A DNA stretch of 62,023 nt, from positions 11,298 to 73,320 of the forward strand of contig DBDG01000047.1 of assembly GCA_002293475.1 (NCBI GenBank), written 5' to 3'. The position numbers and the translations under genes are program-made. The DNA is from Lachnospiraceae bacterium UBA938 (GTDB lineage: Bacteria; Bacillota; Clostridia; Lachnospirales; Lachnospiraceae). A model generated the notes under the pieces. That model saw nothing but the letters and a program-made list of their open reading frames with translations. It was not told the origin of the DNA and ran no database searches. Below, piece after piece: positions 8,829 to 16,716 of the stretch; the first letter of the stretch is position 1, and every line of letters starts with the position of its first letter.

Positions 8829-9451
8829 TTAAAGGTGAATCTCTAGCAAGCCTGCGCAGTGTGAGTATTGATGATAAATCAGGCTACATTCATTTTTTAG
8901 TTCATCGTTTATTTCTTGGAATACAAAATAATATTCATCTTGATCCCATTCGCTGCCATAGACTTCTTTACATTTTTCGAGTTCTGCCCTGCTGGGGAAA
9001 GAAATGTCACCAATAAAGATAGTCCCGGTTTTTTCTACATGATTAAGCAGTTCTCTGATAAAGCTTAGTTTTTTATTATCCGTCAAGTGATGAAGCGCGT
9101 AAGTGCTGACGATAAAGTCAAACTTGGTATTGTTTAATTCATTTGGCAATCCCTGGGAAAATCGGATTGGATTAATCTGGCATCGGGCATCCTGTTCCTT
9201 GCTATGTTAAGCATTTCGACGGAAAAGTCCAAACCTGTTATGGCGTTTCCTGCCTCGTATAATTTGGCTGAAAGCGTTCCTGTCCCTATGCCTATATCCA
9301 AAACCGTGGCGGGGGATTGAGCCATGACTTCTCCATATACCGCATTGATCAGTTTCCGGTAGCCGGCAAATGGGTAGCGATTATTTTCATCTGCTACTAT
9401 CACATATTTATCATATCCGTCAGCCCATAGGTTGAACCCATGTTTATCCAA
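8829..9451 (-). pseudogene. Frameshifted class I SAM-dependent methyltransferase inserted between fliQ and fliR
   Basis: Two adjacent frames together encode one class I methyltransferase. The first half (9134-9451, apparent TTG start) has the SAM-binding motif VLDIGIGTGTLS and the acidic LDFSVEML. The second half (8829-9149 frame) continues with FDFIVSTYALHHLTDN. The join is a one-base deletion at the A run 9158-9161: one extra base would restore SDFSQGLPNELNN. The fold resembles YrrT-like small-molecule methyltransferases; the substrate is unknown. It is not a known flagellar gene and looks like an insertion into the operon. A base-calling error cannot be excluded. Confidence 0.85.
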
Positions 9452-9493
9452 TGTGTTGATTGTTTGTCACCTCGCGTTGATTTTGAGCGATAT

Positions 9494-9763
9494 TTACCTG
9501 ATATATGCATTAAAATCTCCCCATAGATCAACCATGAATCCGCTCATGTTATCCAACATCCATGTTCCTGCCACAATTAATGCCAGAAACTCTGCCAAGA
9601 TCTTAGGTACAAACGTCAAGGTCTGTTCCTGTATTGACGTCACTGTCTGAAAAATACTGATGGCCAAACCGACTATCAAGGATACAATTAATACTGGTGC
9701 CGATGTCGTAATTACCAAGTAAATTGCCCGGCCTGCTATCGCTGTTGCATCTCCAACTGACAT
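9494..9763 (-). CDS. fliQ: FliQ, flagellar export-gate subunit
   Basis: An 89-residue protein with two hydrophobic helices and the family pattern TSAPVLIVSLIVGLAISIFQ followed by QEQTLTFVPK. It packs around FliP in the export gate. The ATG follows AAGGAG. It lies 76 bases downstream of fliP and is followed by the broken methyltransferase rather than directly by fliR. Confidence 0.96.
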   Translation of the reverse strand: MSVGDATAIAGRAIYLVITTSAPVLIVSLIVGLAISIFQTVTSIQEQTLTFVPKILAEFLALIVAGTWMLDNMSGFMVDLWGDFNAYIR

Positions 9764-9839
9764 ATTTTGATGCTCCTTCCTAGATATTTTTAGAGGAAAT
9801 CAGATAATAGTTATTATTACTTACAGTTAATGGTTGCTA

Positions 9840-10709
9840 TTACATATAGGTTGATACTAGCTCGCCGATAATAAGGTTCCAACCATCCGCAAGTACAAAC
9901 AGCAGGATCTTGAACGGCATGGAAATCGTCGTAGGCGGAAGCATCATCATACCCATGCTCATCAGCGTGGAAGCTACGACCATGTCAATCACGATAAAAG
10001 GAATATAGATTACAAATCCTATGATGAATGCGGAACGCAGCTCACTGACAACAAAGCTAGGGATCAGGACCGAATTGGGTATTTCTTCCAAGGCACCCGA
10101 CCATTCTGTGCCGCTGATTTCCATAAAAAGGCTGACATCTTTGATTTCGGCATGTCCATACATAAAATTACGCAATGGTTCCATTGCCCTGGCAAAAAAC
10201 TCATCCTGATTTATTTCGCCTGCTTCAAAGGGGATGACCGCCTGCTCATTTATCTGTGTAATGGCCGGCTGCATGATGAAAAAGGTTAAAAATAAAGCCA
10301 GCCCAAGCAATACTTGATTGGGCGGTGCCGTCTGGGTATTAAGTGCTGCCCTCGTGAAATGAAGGACGATGATAATCCTCGTAAATGAGGTCAGCAAGAT
10401 CAGCAGTATCGGTGCCAGCGATATTAAGGTCAGGGTAATCAGGATGCGCAGAGCACCGTTTAACTGACCGTTTCCGTTATCATAAGTCACTGTCACAGTA
10501 TTGGCAATATTTAATTCCTGTAAATCCTCTTCTGATTCTGCCGTCCCCGGAGGATTGATTACGGTTCTGTCTTCGGTAGTTCCGGGATCGACGTCCTCCA
10601 GACCCGCCGCAAGCAGTCCCCATGAAGGACCGATACAGAATATGCCTACTAGGAACAGCAGGCACATAATCTTATTCGCAACGGCAAAAAATCTGTGACA
10701 GTTTTTCAA
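9840..10709 (-). CDS. fliP: FliP, flagellar export-gate core protein
   Basis: A 289-residue protein beginning at a TTG codon with AAGGCG upstream. It has an N-terminal hydrophobic signal segment, an acidic periplasmic-side stretch, then the conserved FliP membrane region (FTRIIIVLHFTRAALNTQ, PPNQVLLGLALFLTFF) and the C-terminal MMMLPPTTISMPFK motif. FliP pentamers form the export channel with FliR and FliQ. An AT-rich repeat spacer of about 200 bases separates it from fliO. Confidence 0.95.
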   Translation of the reverse strand: MKNCHRFFAVANKIMCLLFLVGIFCIGPSWGLLAAGLEDVDPGTTEDRTVINPPGTAESEEDLQELNIANTVTVTYDNGNGQLNGALRILITLTLISLAPILLILLTSFTRIIIVLHFTRAALNTQTAPPNQVLLGLALFLTFFIMQPAITQINEQAVIPFEAGEINQDEFFARAMEPLRNFMYGHAEIKDVSLFMEISGTEWSGALEEIPNSVLIPSFVVSELRSAFIIGFVIYIPFIVIDMVVASTLMSMGMMMLPPTTISMPFKILLFVLADGWNLIIGELVSTYM

Positions 10710-10759
10710 TTTTTTCGCCTTCTTTTTGTTATTAATAGTCTAAATATTCTTATTACAAT

Positions 10760-10945
10760 TACTATTGTTTCTTATTATTATTACTTTATTATTATTATTA
10801 CTTTATTATTATTACTTTATTATTACTTATTATGCTTTTATTACTTAATAATCCTTGTTTCTTGTTATCCTTGTTACTTATTATCCTTGTTACTTATTAT
10901 TCTTGTTACTTATTATTCTTGTTTCTTATTATTCTTGTTTCTTAT
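10760..10945. repeat. TTA-rich microsatellite and 16-bp tandem repeat overlapping the fliO 3' end
   Basis: Bases 10764-10840 are a TTA/TTTATTA microsatellite. Bases 10870-10945 hold more than four copies of a 16-bp unit, CTTGTTACTTATTATT, with small variations. The array runs through the fliO stop at 10913, so the last two units encode the FliO tail (NKNNKKQE). The fliO-fliP spacing and the FliO C-terminus should therefore vary with copy number. Confidence 0.9.
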
Positions 10946-11281
10946 TTTTTCCAAGATGCTGGCAAAATCCGGCATGGGCATGCTGGTCCGTTCCGGCAGA
11001 TGGATTTCATCTTGCGCCACTTCGCTTAAGAAGGTTACTTCATCCTTACCTACCGCAATAGCAAGATATTTGTCGCCGACCCGGATAATCTGGACGTATT
11101 TATTGACAGATATCCGGTACGTTTCGATTATTTCTATATTGGTGCCTAAAGATTTCCCTTTTTGGTAATTACTCATCCACCTTGTCGCAAAAAGGGTGAT
11201 TGCCACCACAATTACAAATAGAATGACAATCGTCAGAAACTGCACGATTCCATTTACACCGCTATACCCTGTCAGCATCAT
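10913..11281 (-). CDS. fliO: FliO (FliZ-type) flagellar biosynthesis protein
   Basis: A 122-residue single-pass membrane protein: an N-terminal hydrophobic segment (about 13-33, VQFLTIVILFVIVVAITLFA), then a small cytoplasmic domain with the IETYRISVNKYVQIIRVGDKY pattern of the FliO family. It assists FliP stability and assembly. The C-terminal eight or so residues are encoded by a 16-bp tandem repeat that continues downstream of the stop. Its position between cheY and fliP matches the Bacillus order. Confidence 0.85.
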   Translation of the reverse strand: MMLTGYSGVNGIVQFLTIVILFVIVVAITLFATRWMSNYQKGKSLGTNIEIIETYRISVNKYVQIIRVGDKYLAIAVGKDEVTFLSEVAQDEIHLPERTSMPMPDFASILEKIRNKNNKKQE

Positions 11282-11290
11282 GATATTGTT

Positions 11291-11653
11291 TTATCCTACT
11301 ACTTTCTTTACTGCTTCTAACACGCGCTCGGCTTGGAAGGGCTTTACAATAAAGTCCTTGGCTCCGGCCTGGATCGATTCGATAACCATTGCCTGCTGCC
11401 CCATAGCGGAACACATGATAACCAGCGCGGCGGCATTGGCGGCTTTTATTTGCTTCAGGGCAGCAATACCATCCATTTCCGGCATGGTTATGTCCATAAG
11501 AACCAAATCCGGTTGCAATTCGTTGTACTTTTCAATTGCCTTCAGTCCGTTTTCTGCTTCTCCTGCAACATTATACCCATTTTTCGTGAGAATATCCTTG
11601 ATCATCATTCTCATAAATGCTGCATCGTCAACAATTAAAATATTTTTCGCCAT
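11291..11653 (-). CDS. cheY: CheY chemotaxis response regulator
   Basis: A 120-residue stand-alone receiver domain. The acidic pair DD is at residues 9-10, the phosphoacceptor aspartate is at about 54 (LMDITMPEMDG), and the conserved lysine is in IVKPF. In Gram-positive bacteria CheY-P binds FliM and FliY and is dephosphorylated by CheC, CheX or FliY. The gene lies between fliY and fliO, as in B. subtilis, which supports the flagellar assignment over the second CheY at 56.2-56.6 kb. Confidence 0.95.
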   Translation of the reverse strand: MAKNILIVDDAAFMRMMIKDILTKNGYNVAGEAENGLKAIEKYNELQPDLVLMDITMPEMDGIAALKQIKAANAAALVIMCSAMGQQAMVIESIQAGAKDFIVKPFQAERVLEAVKKVVG

Positions 11654-11671
11654 GTTTCTTCTCCTAACTAT

Positions 11672-12988
11672 TTATTTTATAATTTCCGTTACACGAACAC
11701 CAAAGCTTTCTTCAATGACTACTACTTCGCCTTTTGCTACAAACTTACCGTTTACCAAAACATCTATAGGCTCACCGGCGATCTTATCCAGTTCGATGAT
11801 CGTACCCGGTGCAAAATCAAGAATATCTGATATGGATTTCACACACCTGCCCAGTTCCACCGTTACTTCCAAGGGAACATCCATGATCAGCCCGATATTT
11901 TCCTGTCCGGTCATGGCGCTGAAATCGGTGGTAAAGCTCTGGAACTGCGCCGGCTGTATGTTCATAGGCTGCATCTGCGGCTGCCCCATAGGCATCGGCA
12001 TCCCCATCTGACCCATGGGCATCTGACCCATCTGCGGCTGCCCCATGGGCATCGGCATCCCCATCTGCCCCATAGGCATCTGACCCATAGGTGGCTGCCC
12101 CATGGGCATCGGCATCCCCATCTGCCCCATGGGCATCTGACCCATCTGCATTCCCATGTCCATCTGTGCCATTGCCATCTGTGACTGTGGCATGGCAGCG
12201 CTCATCGGCATACCGGCGCCCATGTCGGGAACCGGCGGGCTCGGACTTGGCGCAGGTGTCGGCGGAGGCGGCGGGCTGCTGGCCGGGGTTCCGGTCTGGG
12301 TACTCATGAAGGTGTCAAACAAAGTCCTAGCAAAATCGACCGGGTACAGCTGCATGATGACACTGTCTACCAAGTCGCCGATCTGCATCTTAAAAGCTAT
12401 TTTTACAAAGGTTCCGCCCAGAAATTCGGCGATGTCGCTCCCGTTCACAAACTCCATCATATCTACCAAGCTGGCATCGGGCGGGCTGATGTCGATAACC
12501 TTATCAAGCATGGTGGAAAGCGAGGTGGCAGCAGCGCCCATCATCTGGTTCATGGCTTCTGAAATCGCGCTTAAGTGCAGCTCTCCCAGTTCGTCGCTGA
12601 CATTGCTTCCGTCTCCCCCCATCATCAGATCGGTGATGACCTTGACATCCGCTTCTTTCATGACCATGATGTTGGAACCGTCTAGGCCGCTCGTATATTT
12701 TATCTGGATAAAAACACAGGGCTTTTCATATTCTGCTATTACACTGCTCCAGGTAGCCAGGGTGACTTGCGGAGTGGTGATATTTACCTTTCGGTTGACT
12801 AACGCATAGAGGGTGGTTGCCGAGGATCCCATACTAATATTGGCTATTTCACCGATGGCATCCCTTTCATCGACCGACAGCATACTTTCGTCAATTTCCG
12901 TTGAGTCAGCTGCCGCCGGCGCATCATCCGAAAGACTTACGCCGCTTAACAGGGCATTAATTTCGTCTTGAGATAACATTCCGTCCAT
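11672..12988 (-). CDS. fliY: FliY, switch protein with CheC phosphatase and FliN domains
   Basis: A 438-residue three-part switch protein. The N-terminus carries a CheY-P-binding peptide (MLSQDEINALLSG). A CheC-like domain has two intact phosphatase motifs (DAIGEIANISMG at 43-54 and SAISEAMNQMMG at 140-151). After a long proline- and methionine-rich linker (about 235-345), the C-terminal SpoA/FliN domain (about 360-436) builds the C-ring. The linker contains three near-identical repeats of about 19 residues built from MGQMPMGQMGMPMP, an odd low-complexity insert. The start overlaps the fliM stop by one base (TAATG). Confidence 0.95.
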   Translation of the reverse strand: MDGMLSQDEINALLSGVSLSDDAPAAADSTEIDESMLSVDERDAIGEIANISMGSSATTLYALVNRKVNITTPQVTLATWSSVIAEYEKPCVFIQIKYTSGLDGSNIMVMKEADVKVITDLMMGGDGSNVSDELGELHLSAISEAMNQMMGAAATSLSTMLDKVIDISPPDASLVDMMEFVNGSDIAEFLGGTFVKIAFKMQIGDLVDSVIMQLYPVDFARTLFDTFMSTQTGTPASSPPPPPTPAPSPSPPVPDMGAGMPMSAAMPQSQMAMAQMDMGMQMGQMPMGQMGMPMPMGQPPMGQMPMGQMGMPMPMGQPQMGQMPMGQMGMPMPMGQPQMQPMNIQPAQFQSFTTDFSAMTGQENIGLIMDVPLEVTVELGRCVKSISDILDFAPGTIIELDKIAGEPIDVLVNGKFVAKGEVVVIEESFGVRVTEIIK

Positions 12989-13974
12989 TACTTAACCTTC
13001 TCCTCCCTCAATACTGACGTGACCCTTACGGCATAGCTGTCTTTACTTGATCCCGGCAGTGCGGTAAATTTCTCGATATTACCCACATACACGCTTAATT
13101 CCGAATCCACCTTGGAATCCAGCCGGATGATATCGCCTAGCTGTAGATTCAGGAAATCATTCACCGATACGCTGCTTTTTCCCAAAACGGCTTTGACGGG
13201 GACATTGACCCGTTTGAGCAGGGCTTCGATATAATCCTCATAGTCATCGTCCGCCCCTTCCTTCATCGTTGAAAACCAGAACTTGGTATTCAGCTTATCC
13301 ATTATGGTTTCCAGTGTAAAATAGGGCAGACAGATATTCATCAGTCCTTCGACATCGCCAATCTTGATGTTCATGGTAACGATGGCAATCATGTCGTTGG
13401 GCGATATTACTTGGACAAACTGGGGATTGGTTTCGATCCTTTCCATCATCGGATTAATATCAACTACATTTCGCCAAGGATCCCTCATCAGCTGCATACA
13501 GATGATCATAAGCTTCTCGATAATAGTCATTTCGATCTCGGAAAAATCCCTGAGCTTCTCCAGAGGCAAGCCCTGACCCCCCAGCATTCTGTCTATCATA
13601 GCATAACCTATATTGGAGGCAAGTTCAATAATAACATTGCCGACCAAGGGCTGAAAGTTAATAATTCCCAGAATGACCGGATTGGACAAGGCATTGGTAA
13701 ATTCAGAAAAAGCCACCGTCTCGGAGCTTACCACACTGACCTGAATGTTTTTCCGCAGGTAAACCGGAAGATTCGTTGAGATCAAGCGCCCATAATGCTC
13801 ATATATGATTTCCAATGTGCGCAGATGCTCTTTGGAAAATTTAGCCGGCCGCTTGAAGTCATAATTCTTAGCCTGCTTCGCTGAATCCTCCTGCATCCGT
13901 TCCACGTCCAGCTCGCCGGTACTTAAAGCTGCCAGCAAACTGTCAATCTCGTTTTGAGACAGTACCTCGCCCAC
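12988..13974 (-). CDS. fliM: FliM, flagellar motor switch protein
   Basis: A 328-residue FliM starting at GTG (13974) behind GGGAGGTG. It has the N-terminal CheY-P-binding segment LSQNEIDSLLAAL, the middle CheC-like domain with the GGQG motif (DRMLGGQGLP), and a C-terminal SpoA domain. It connects CheY-P to motor reversal and binds FliG. It is translationally coupled to fliY. Confidence 0.96.
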   Translation of the reverse strand: MGEVLSQNEIDSLLAALSTGELDVERMQEDSAKQAKNYDFKRPAKFSKEHLRTLEIIYEHYGRLISTNLPVYLRKNIQVSVVSSETVAFSEFTNALSNPVILGIINFQPLVGNVIIELASNIGYAMIDRMLGGQGLPLEKLRDFSEIEMTIIEKLMIICMQLMRDPWRNVVDINPMMERIETNPQFVQVISPNDMIAIVTMNIKIGDVEGLMNICLPYFTLETIMDKLNTKFWFSTMKEGADDDYEDYIEALLKRVNVPVKAVLGKSSVSVNDFLNLQLGDIIRLDSKVDSELSVYVGNIEKFTALPGSSKDSYAVRVTSVLREEKVK

Positions 13975-14014
13975 GAAATCACCTCCCTGCCTGCACCGTG
14001 GTGCCTTATCCGGG

Positions 14015-14569
14015 TTATGAGTACTTAATGTCCCTAAACGATATGTCGTATACGATCTCGGAATTGAGCCGGTCGCGTAGCTGCGCCACGATCTCTGACT
14101 TGATCTGCGTCAAGGTATCCCGCTCCTCCGACAGTACATCACTCTTGGTATAGCGACCGAAAACACTAATGATCTCATCCTGTATAATAGCCACATATTG
14201 GGTCAGGTCGCCTTCGCCGAAGTCTTTGTAATCCTCATGCTTGCTGTTAAGCTGTAAAGACGCTTGGATAATGATATAACTTGTCGGACTTGTCGTGCCG
14301 TCGGCAGCGGGCGGTTCGGCTTTTAACGGTATCGTCATCGGCTCTGTGATATTATAAGGCACCTGATCCGTAACCGGAACATCTTCTGCCTCTGCCGCCT
14401 CCGTAGCCGGAGTACCGCCTTTCGCCATATCCATGGCATAGGCTATGTCCGAGACAACCATCCATGTCTTCTGCGCCGCGCCAGTAAAGCTGAACATCAT
14501 AAAACAGGTAAGGAACAGGTTTACGATCAGTAGCGCCAGTATGATGATGGAGACTAAATTCTTCTTCAT
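14015..14569 (-). CDS. fliL: FliL, stator-associated basal body protein
   Basis: A 184-residue single-pass inner membrane protein: a short cytoplasmic tail, a transmembrane helix at about 7-30, an alanine/glutamate-rich linker and a C-terminal FliL domain (TQYVAIIQDEIISVFGRYT and the final VYDISFRDIKYS). FliL rings encircle and support stator units. AGGAGG precedes the ATG. It sits between motB and fliM, 15 bases after motB. Confidence 0.92.
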   Translation of the reverse strand: MKKNLVSIIILALLIVNLFLTCFMMFSFTGAAQKTWMVVSDIAYAMDMAKGGTPATEAAEAEDVPVTDQVPYNITEPMTIPLKAEPPAADGTTSPTSYIIIQASLQLNSKHEDYKDFGEGDLTQYVAIIQDEIISVFGRYTKSDVLSEERDTLTQIKSEIVAQLRDRLNSEIVYDISFRDIKYS

Positions 14570-14583
14570 CTATATATATCCTC

Positions 14584-15390
14584 CTAATAGGAACTTAATG
14601 AGTTATAAATCTTGATTTCGACCCTGCGGTTCTTCGCCCGGCCTTCTTCCGTCTCATTGGACGCAATCGGGATATATTCGCCGCGCCCGGCAGGTATCAC
14701 CCGCCGCGGGTCTAAAGCAGCATTGTTGATCAGATAGACAAACACCGAATAGGCGCGGCCGCTGCTCAGTTCAACATTATTAGAATATTTTGCACCGGCC
14801 ATCGGCACATTATCCGTATGACCTTCGATCTGAATCGTTCCTTCCGCGTAACGGTCAACGATGGCACCGACCTGATCCAGTAAAGCCATGGCGTCTATTT
14901 TTAATTCTACGCTGCCGGAGTCAAACAACAGCGCGCCGCTTAAGGTCAGCTGAACATACTGCGCGGTAAATTCAATCTGCACTTCGTCGCCTAGGTTCTG
15001 CTCCTGCAAGGCTTCTTCTATTTTGCCGGCCAAGTCTTCCGATTCTTCCAGCTGCGCCTGTTCAACCTCGGCCTCGGCACTCTTAAGATCCTGCGGTATG
15101 GCTTCGCCTTCGTTGCTTAAGCCGGTGCTGTTGATATATTCAGCCAAGTCGTTTAACTGACTGGCTCCATTGCTGATCAATATCCCTTCGCCGATCGCCG
15201 TGGCACCCTGGGAAAAAATACTGACGGTGTTAGTCATTGATTGCACCATCGCTTCATACTTCGTAGCATCGACTTCCGACATGGAAAACAGTAGGACAAA
15301 GAAACAAAGGAGAAGATTCATCATATCCCCGAATGTCGCCATCCATGCCGGCGACCCCGGCGGCGGCGCTTCTTCTTTTTTCTTAGCCAT
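14584..15390 (-). CDS. motB: MotB, stator subunit with peptidoglycan-binding OmpA domain
   Basis: A 268-residue stator protein. The transmembrane helix at about 20-38 carries the proton-binding aspartate D22 (TFGDMMNLLLCFF). The OmpA-like domain has EGHTDNVPM, LSSGRAYSV and GRGEYIP. A longer frame begins at 15429, but the ATG at 15390 has GGAGGTGAGG upstream and overlaps the motA stop by eight bases (ATGGCTAA), a typical coupled start. The plug region follows the helix. Confidence 0.95.
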   Translation of the reverse strand: MAKKKEEAPPPGSPAWMATFGDMMNLLLCFFVLLFSMSEVDATKYEAMVQSMTNTVSIFSQGATAIGEGILISNGASQLNDLAEYINSTGLSNEGEAIPQDLKSAEAEVEQAQLEESEDLAGKIEEALQEQNLGDEVQIEFTAQYVQLTLSGALLFDSGSVELKIDAMALLDQVGAIVDRYAEGTIQIEGHTDNVPMAGAKYSNNVELSSGRAYSVFVYLINNAALDPRRVIPAGRGEYIPIASNETEEGRAKNRRVEIKIYNSLSSY

Positions 15391-16183
15391 CTGCCTCACC
15401 TCCGTCTTCTTCGGCCTGGACACGGTCACTCGGCGCCAGGAACGACTTCAGCTTTTCTTCTATTACGCGGGGATTTTCACCGGCCTGAATCGACAAAAGC
15501 CCCTCGATCATAATCTCCTTTACCATCATCTCGCCGTCATTCTGTGACTTTAATTTATTGGATACCGGCGCACAGATCCAGTTGGCCAGCAAAGAACCAT
15601 ATAGGGTTGTAATCAGTGCTACCGCCATCGCCGGTCCGATGGAATCCGGATCAGCCATATTGTAAAGCATATTGACCAGACCGATCAGGGTACCGATCAT
15701 GCCCCAGGCCGGACCCATAGCCGCTACACTGTCCCAGAAACCGATCTTGCTCTTATGTCTTCCGTCGACACTCACCAGCTCGGTTTCCATAATCCCTCGC
15801 ACCAGATCCGGATCGGTTCCGTCAACAATTAAAAGAATCCCCTTCTTTAAAAAGGGGTCGTCTAAATCCGCCGCCGCCTCTTCCAGTGAAAGCAAGCCTT
15901 CTTTACGGGCAACATTGGAAAGTTCAATGATTTTCTGAATAATCAGCTTGGTATCCAAGGTAGGAACCTTGAAAATCAGCGTAAAGCTCTTCAGTCCGGC
16001 CATAAAATCCGCCATGGTATTGGAAGCGAAAATACAGGCAAAAGAACCGCCAAAGGTAATCGCCGCAGAAGGTACATCTAGGAAATTGACTATTTGACCC
16101 AAACCGCCGCTCCCGCTCGTGGCAATGCCTATCAACATAAATATAAAACACGCGACCAAACCGATAATTGAAGCTATATCCAC
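15383..16183 (-). CDS. motA: MotA, ion-channel stator subunit
   Basis: A 266-residue protein with four hydrophobic segments and MotA signatures (GSFACIFASNTMADF, MGPAWGMIGTLIGLVNML). The start is probably GTG at 16183. With MotB it forms the ion channel that turns the rotor. Whether H+ or Na+ is used cannot be settled from the sequence. The stator genes lie inside the fla/che operon between swrD and fliL, unlike B. subtilis, where motAB is a separate operon. Confidence 0.95.
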   Translation of the reverse strand: MDIASIIGLVACFIFMLIGIATSGSGGLGQIVNFLDVPSAAITFGGSFACIFASNTMADFMAGLKSFTLIFKVPTLDTKLIIQKIIELSNVARKEGLLSLEEAAADLDDPFLKKGILLIVDGTDPDLVRGIMETELVSVDGRHKSKIGFWDSVAAMGPAWGMIGTLIGLVNMLYNMADPDSIGPAMAVALITTLYGSLLANWICAPVSNKLKSQNDGEMMVKEIMIEGLLSIQAGENPRVIEEKLKSFLAPSDRVQAEEDGGEADG

Positions 16184-16267
16184 ACGAACTCACCATTCTT
16201 ACGTATATCAGCGATATTACTGCCGCCAAAGCTCATATATTAAAAATATGCGAGATTGCCCTTCAGC

Positions 16268-16450
16268 CTACGTAAAAATATCCTTTCTATACGATTTTAC
16301 TAAATTTTTCACTTCTTGTCTACTTTCTTTTACAATAATTTTTCTCCCGGTAGTAAACGAAATGACGGTATCTGGCGTCTCTTCAACCAGTTCCATCAAG
16401 TCGGGATTGATCAGGACCTTGACCCCGTTTATTTTGGTAACCTCCACCAT
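16268..16450 (-). CDS. swrD: FlbD/SwrD family flagellar protein
   Basis: A 60-residue protein matching the FlbD/SwrD family: VTKINGVKVLINPDLMELVE followed by DTVISFTTGRKIIVKES. In B. subtilis SwrD raises flagellar power and is encoded next to flgE. Here it also follows flgE, but after an unusual 266-base spacer that holds two stem-loops, and precedes motA, consistent with a link to stator function. Confidence 0.9.
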   Translation of the reverse strand: MVEVTKINGVKVLINPDLMELVEETPDTVISFTTGRKIIVKESRQEVKNLVKSYRKDIFT

Positions 16451-16537
16451 TCCTGTCTTCCTGCCTTTCTCCGAAACACGTTTTATGCTATATTGAGCCG
16501 CATTTACATCGTATTATATATAACCCGGGCCGATATC

Positions 16538-16574
16538 AAAACATAGGGAACTATTGGCTAGTTCCCTGTGTTTT
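16538..16574. terminator. Stem-loop downstream of flgE
   Basis: AAAACATAGGGAACTA and TAGTTCCCTGTGTTTT pair almost perfectly around a five-base loop. The T runs on either side are short (TTTT), so it may be a weak or partial terminator, or an RNA-stabilising stem inside the operon. Confidence 0.6.
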
Positions 16575-16577
16575 ACT

Positions 16578-16635
16578 GGTAAACAATGGTCACCGTTCCG
16601 ATCATAGATAGCGTTTACCGCTGCCATTGTTTACC
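16578..16635. promoter_or_regulatory. 12-bp inverted repeat in the flgE-swrD spacer
   Basis: GGTAAACAATGG at 16578-16589 is repeated inverted as CCATTGTTTACC at 16624-16635, a perfect 12-bp match across a 34-base loop. It adjoins the stem-loop at 16538-16574. It could be an RNA stem or a protein site; nothing in the sequence decides. Confidence 0.6.
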
Positions 16636-16716
16636 CTTTATATTATTAATTAAAATCAAACTAAATACAACCTTTATTTGCGTTATTAGTTTATTATTTA
16701 CAATTATGCCAAAAGA

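Noticed and set aside
9158..9161. Phase variation or programmed frameshift in the methyltransferase
   Set aside because: The homopolymer is only four bases and no slippery heptamer with a downstream structure is seen. A deletion or a sequence error is simpler.
10695..11168. A plus-strand frame that reads like a hydrophobic, Leu/Tyr-rich membrane protein
   Set aside because: It is the TTA/CTT microsatellite read in frame, and it runs antisense through fliO. No start signal or family match.
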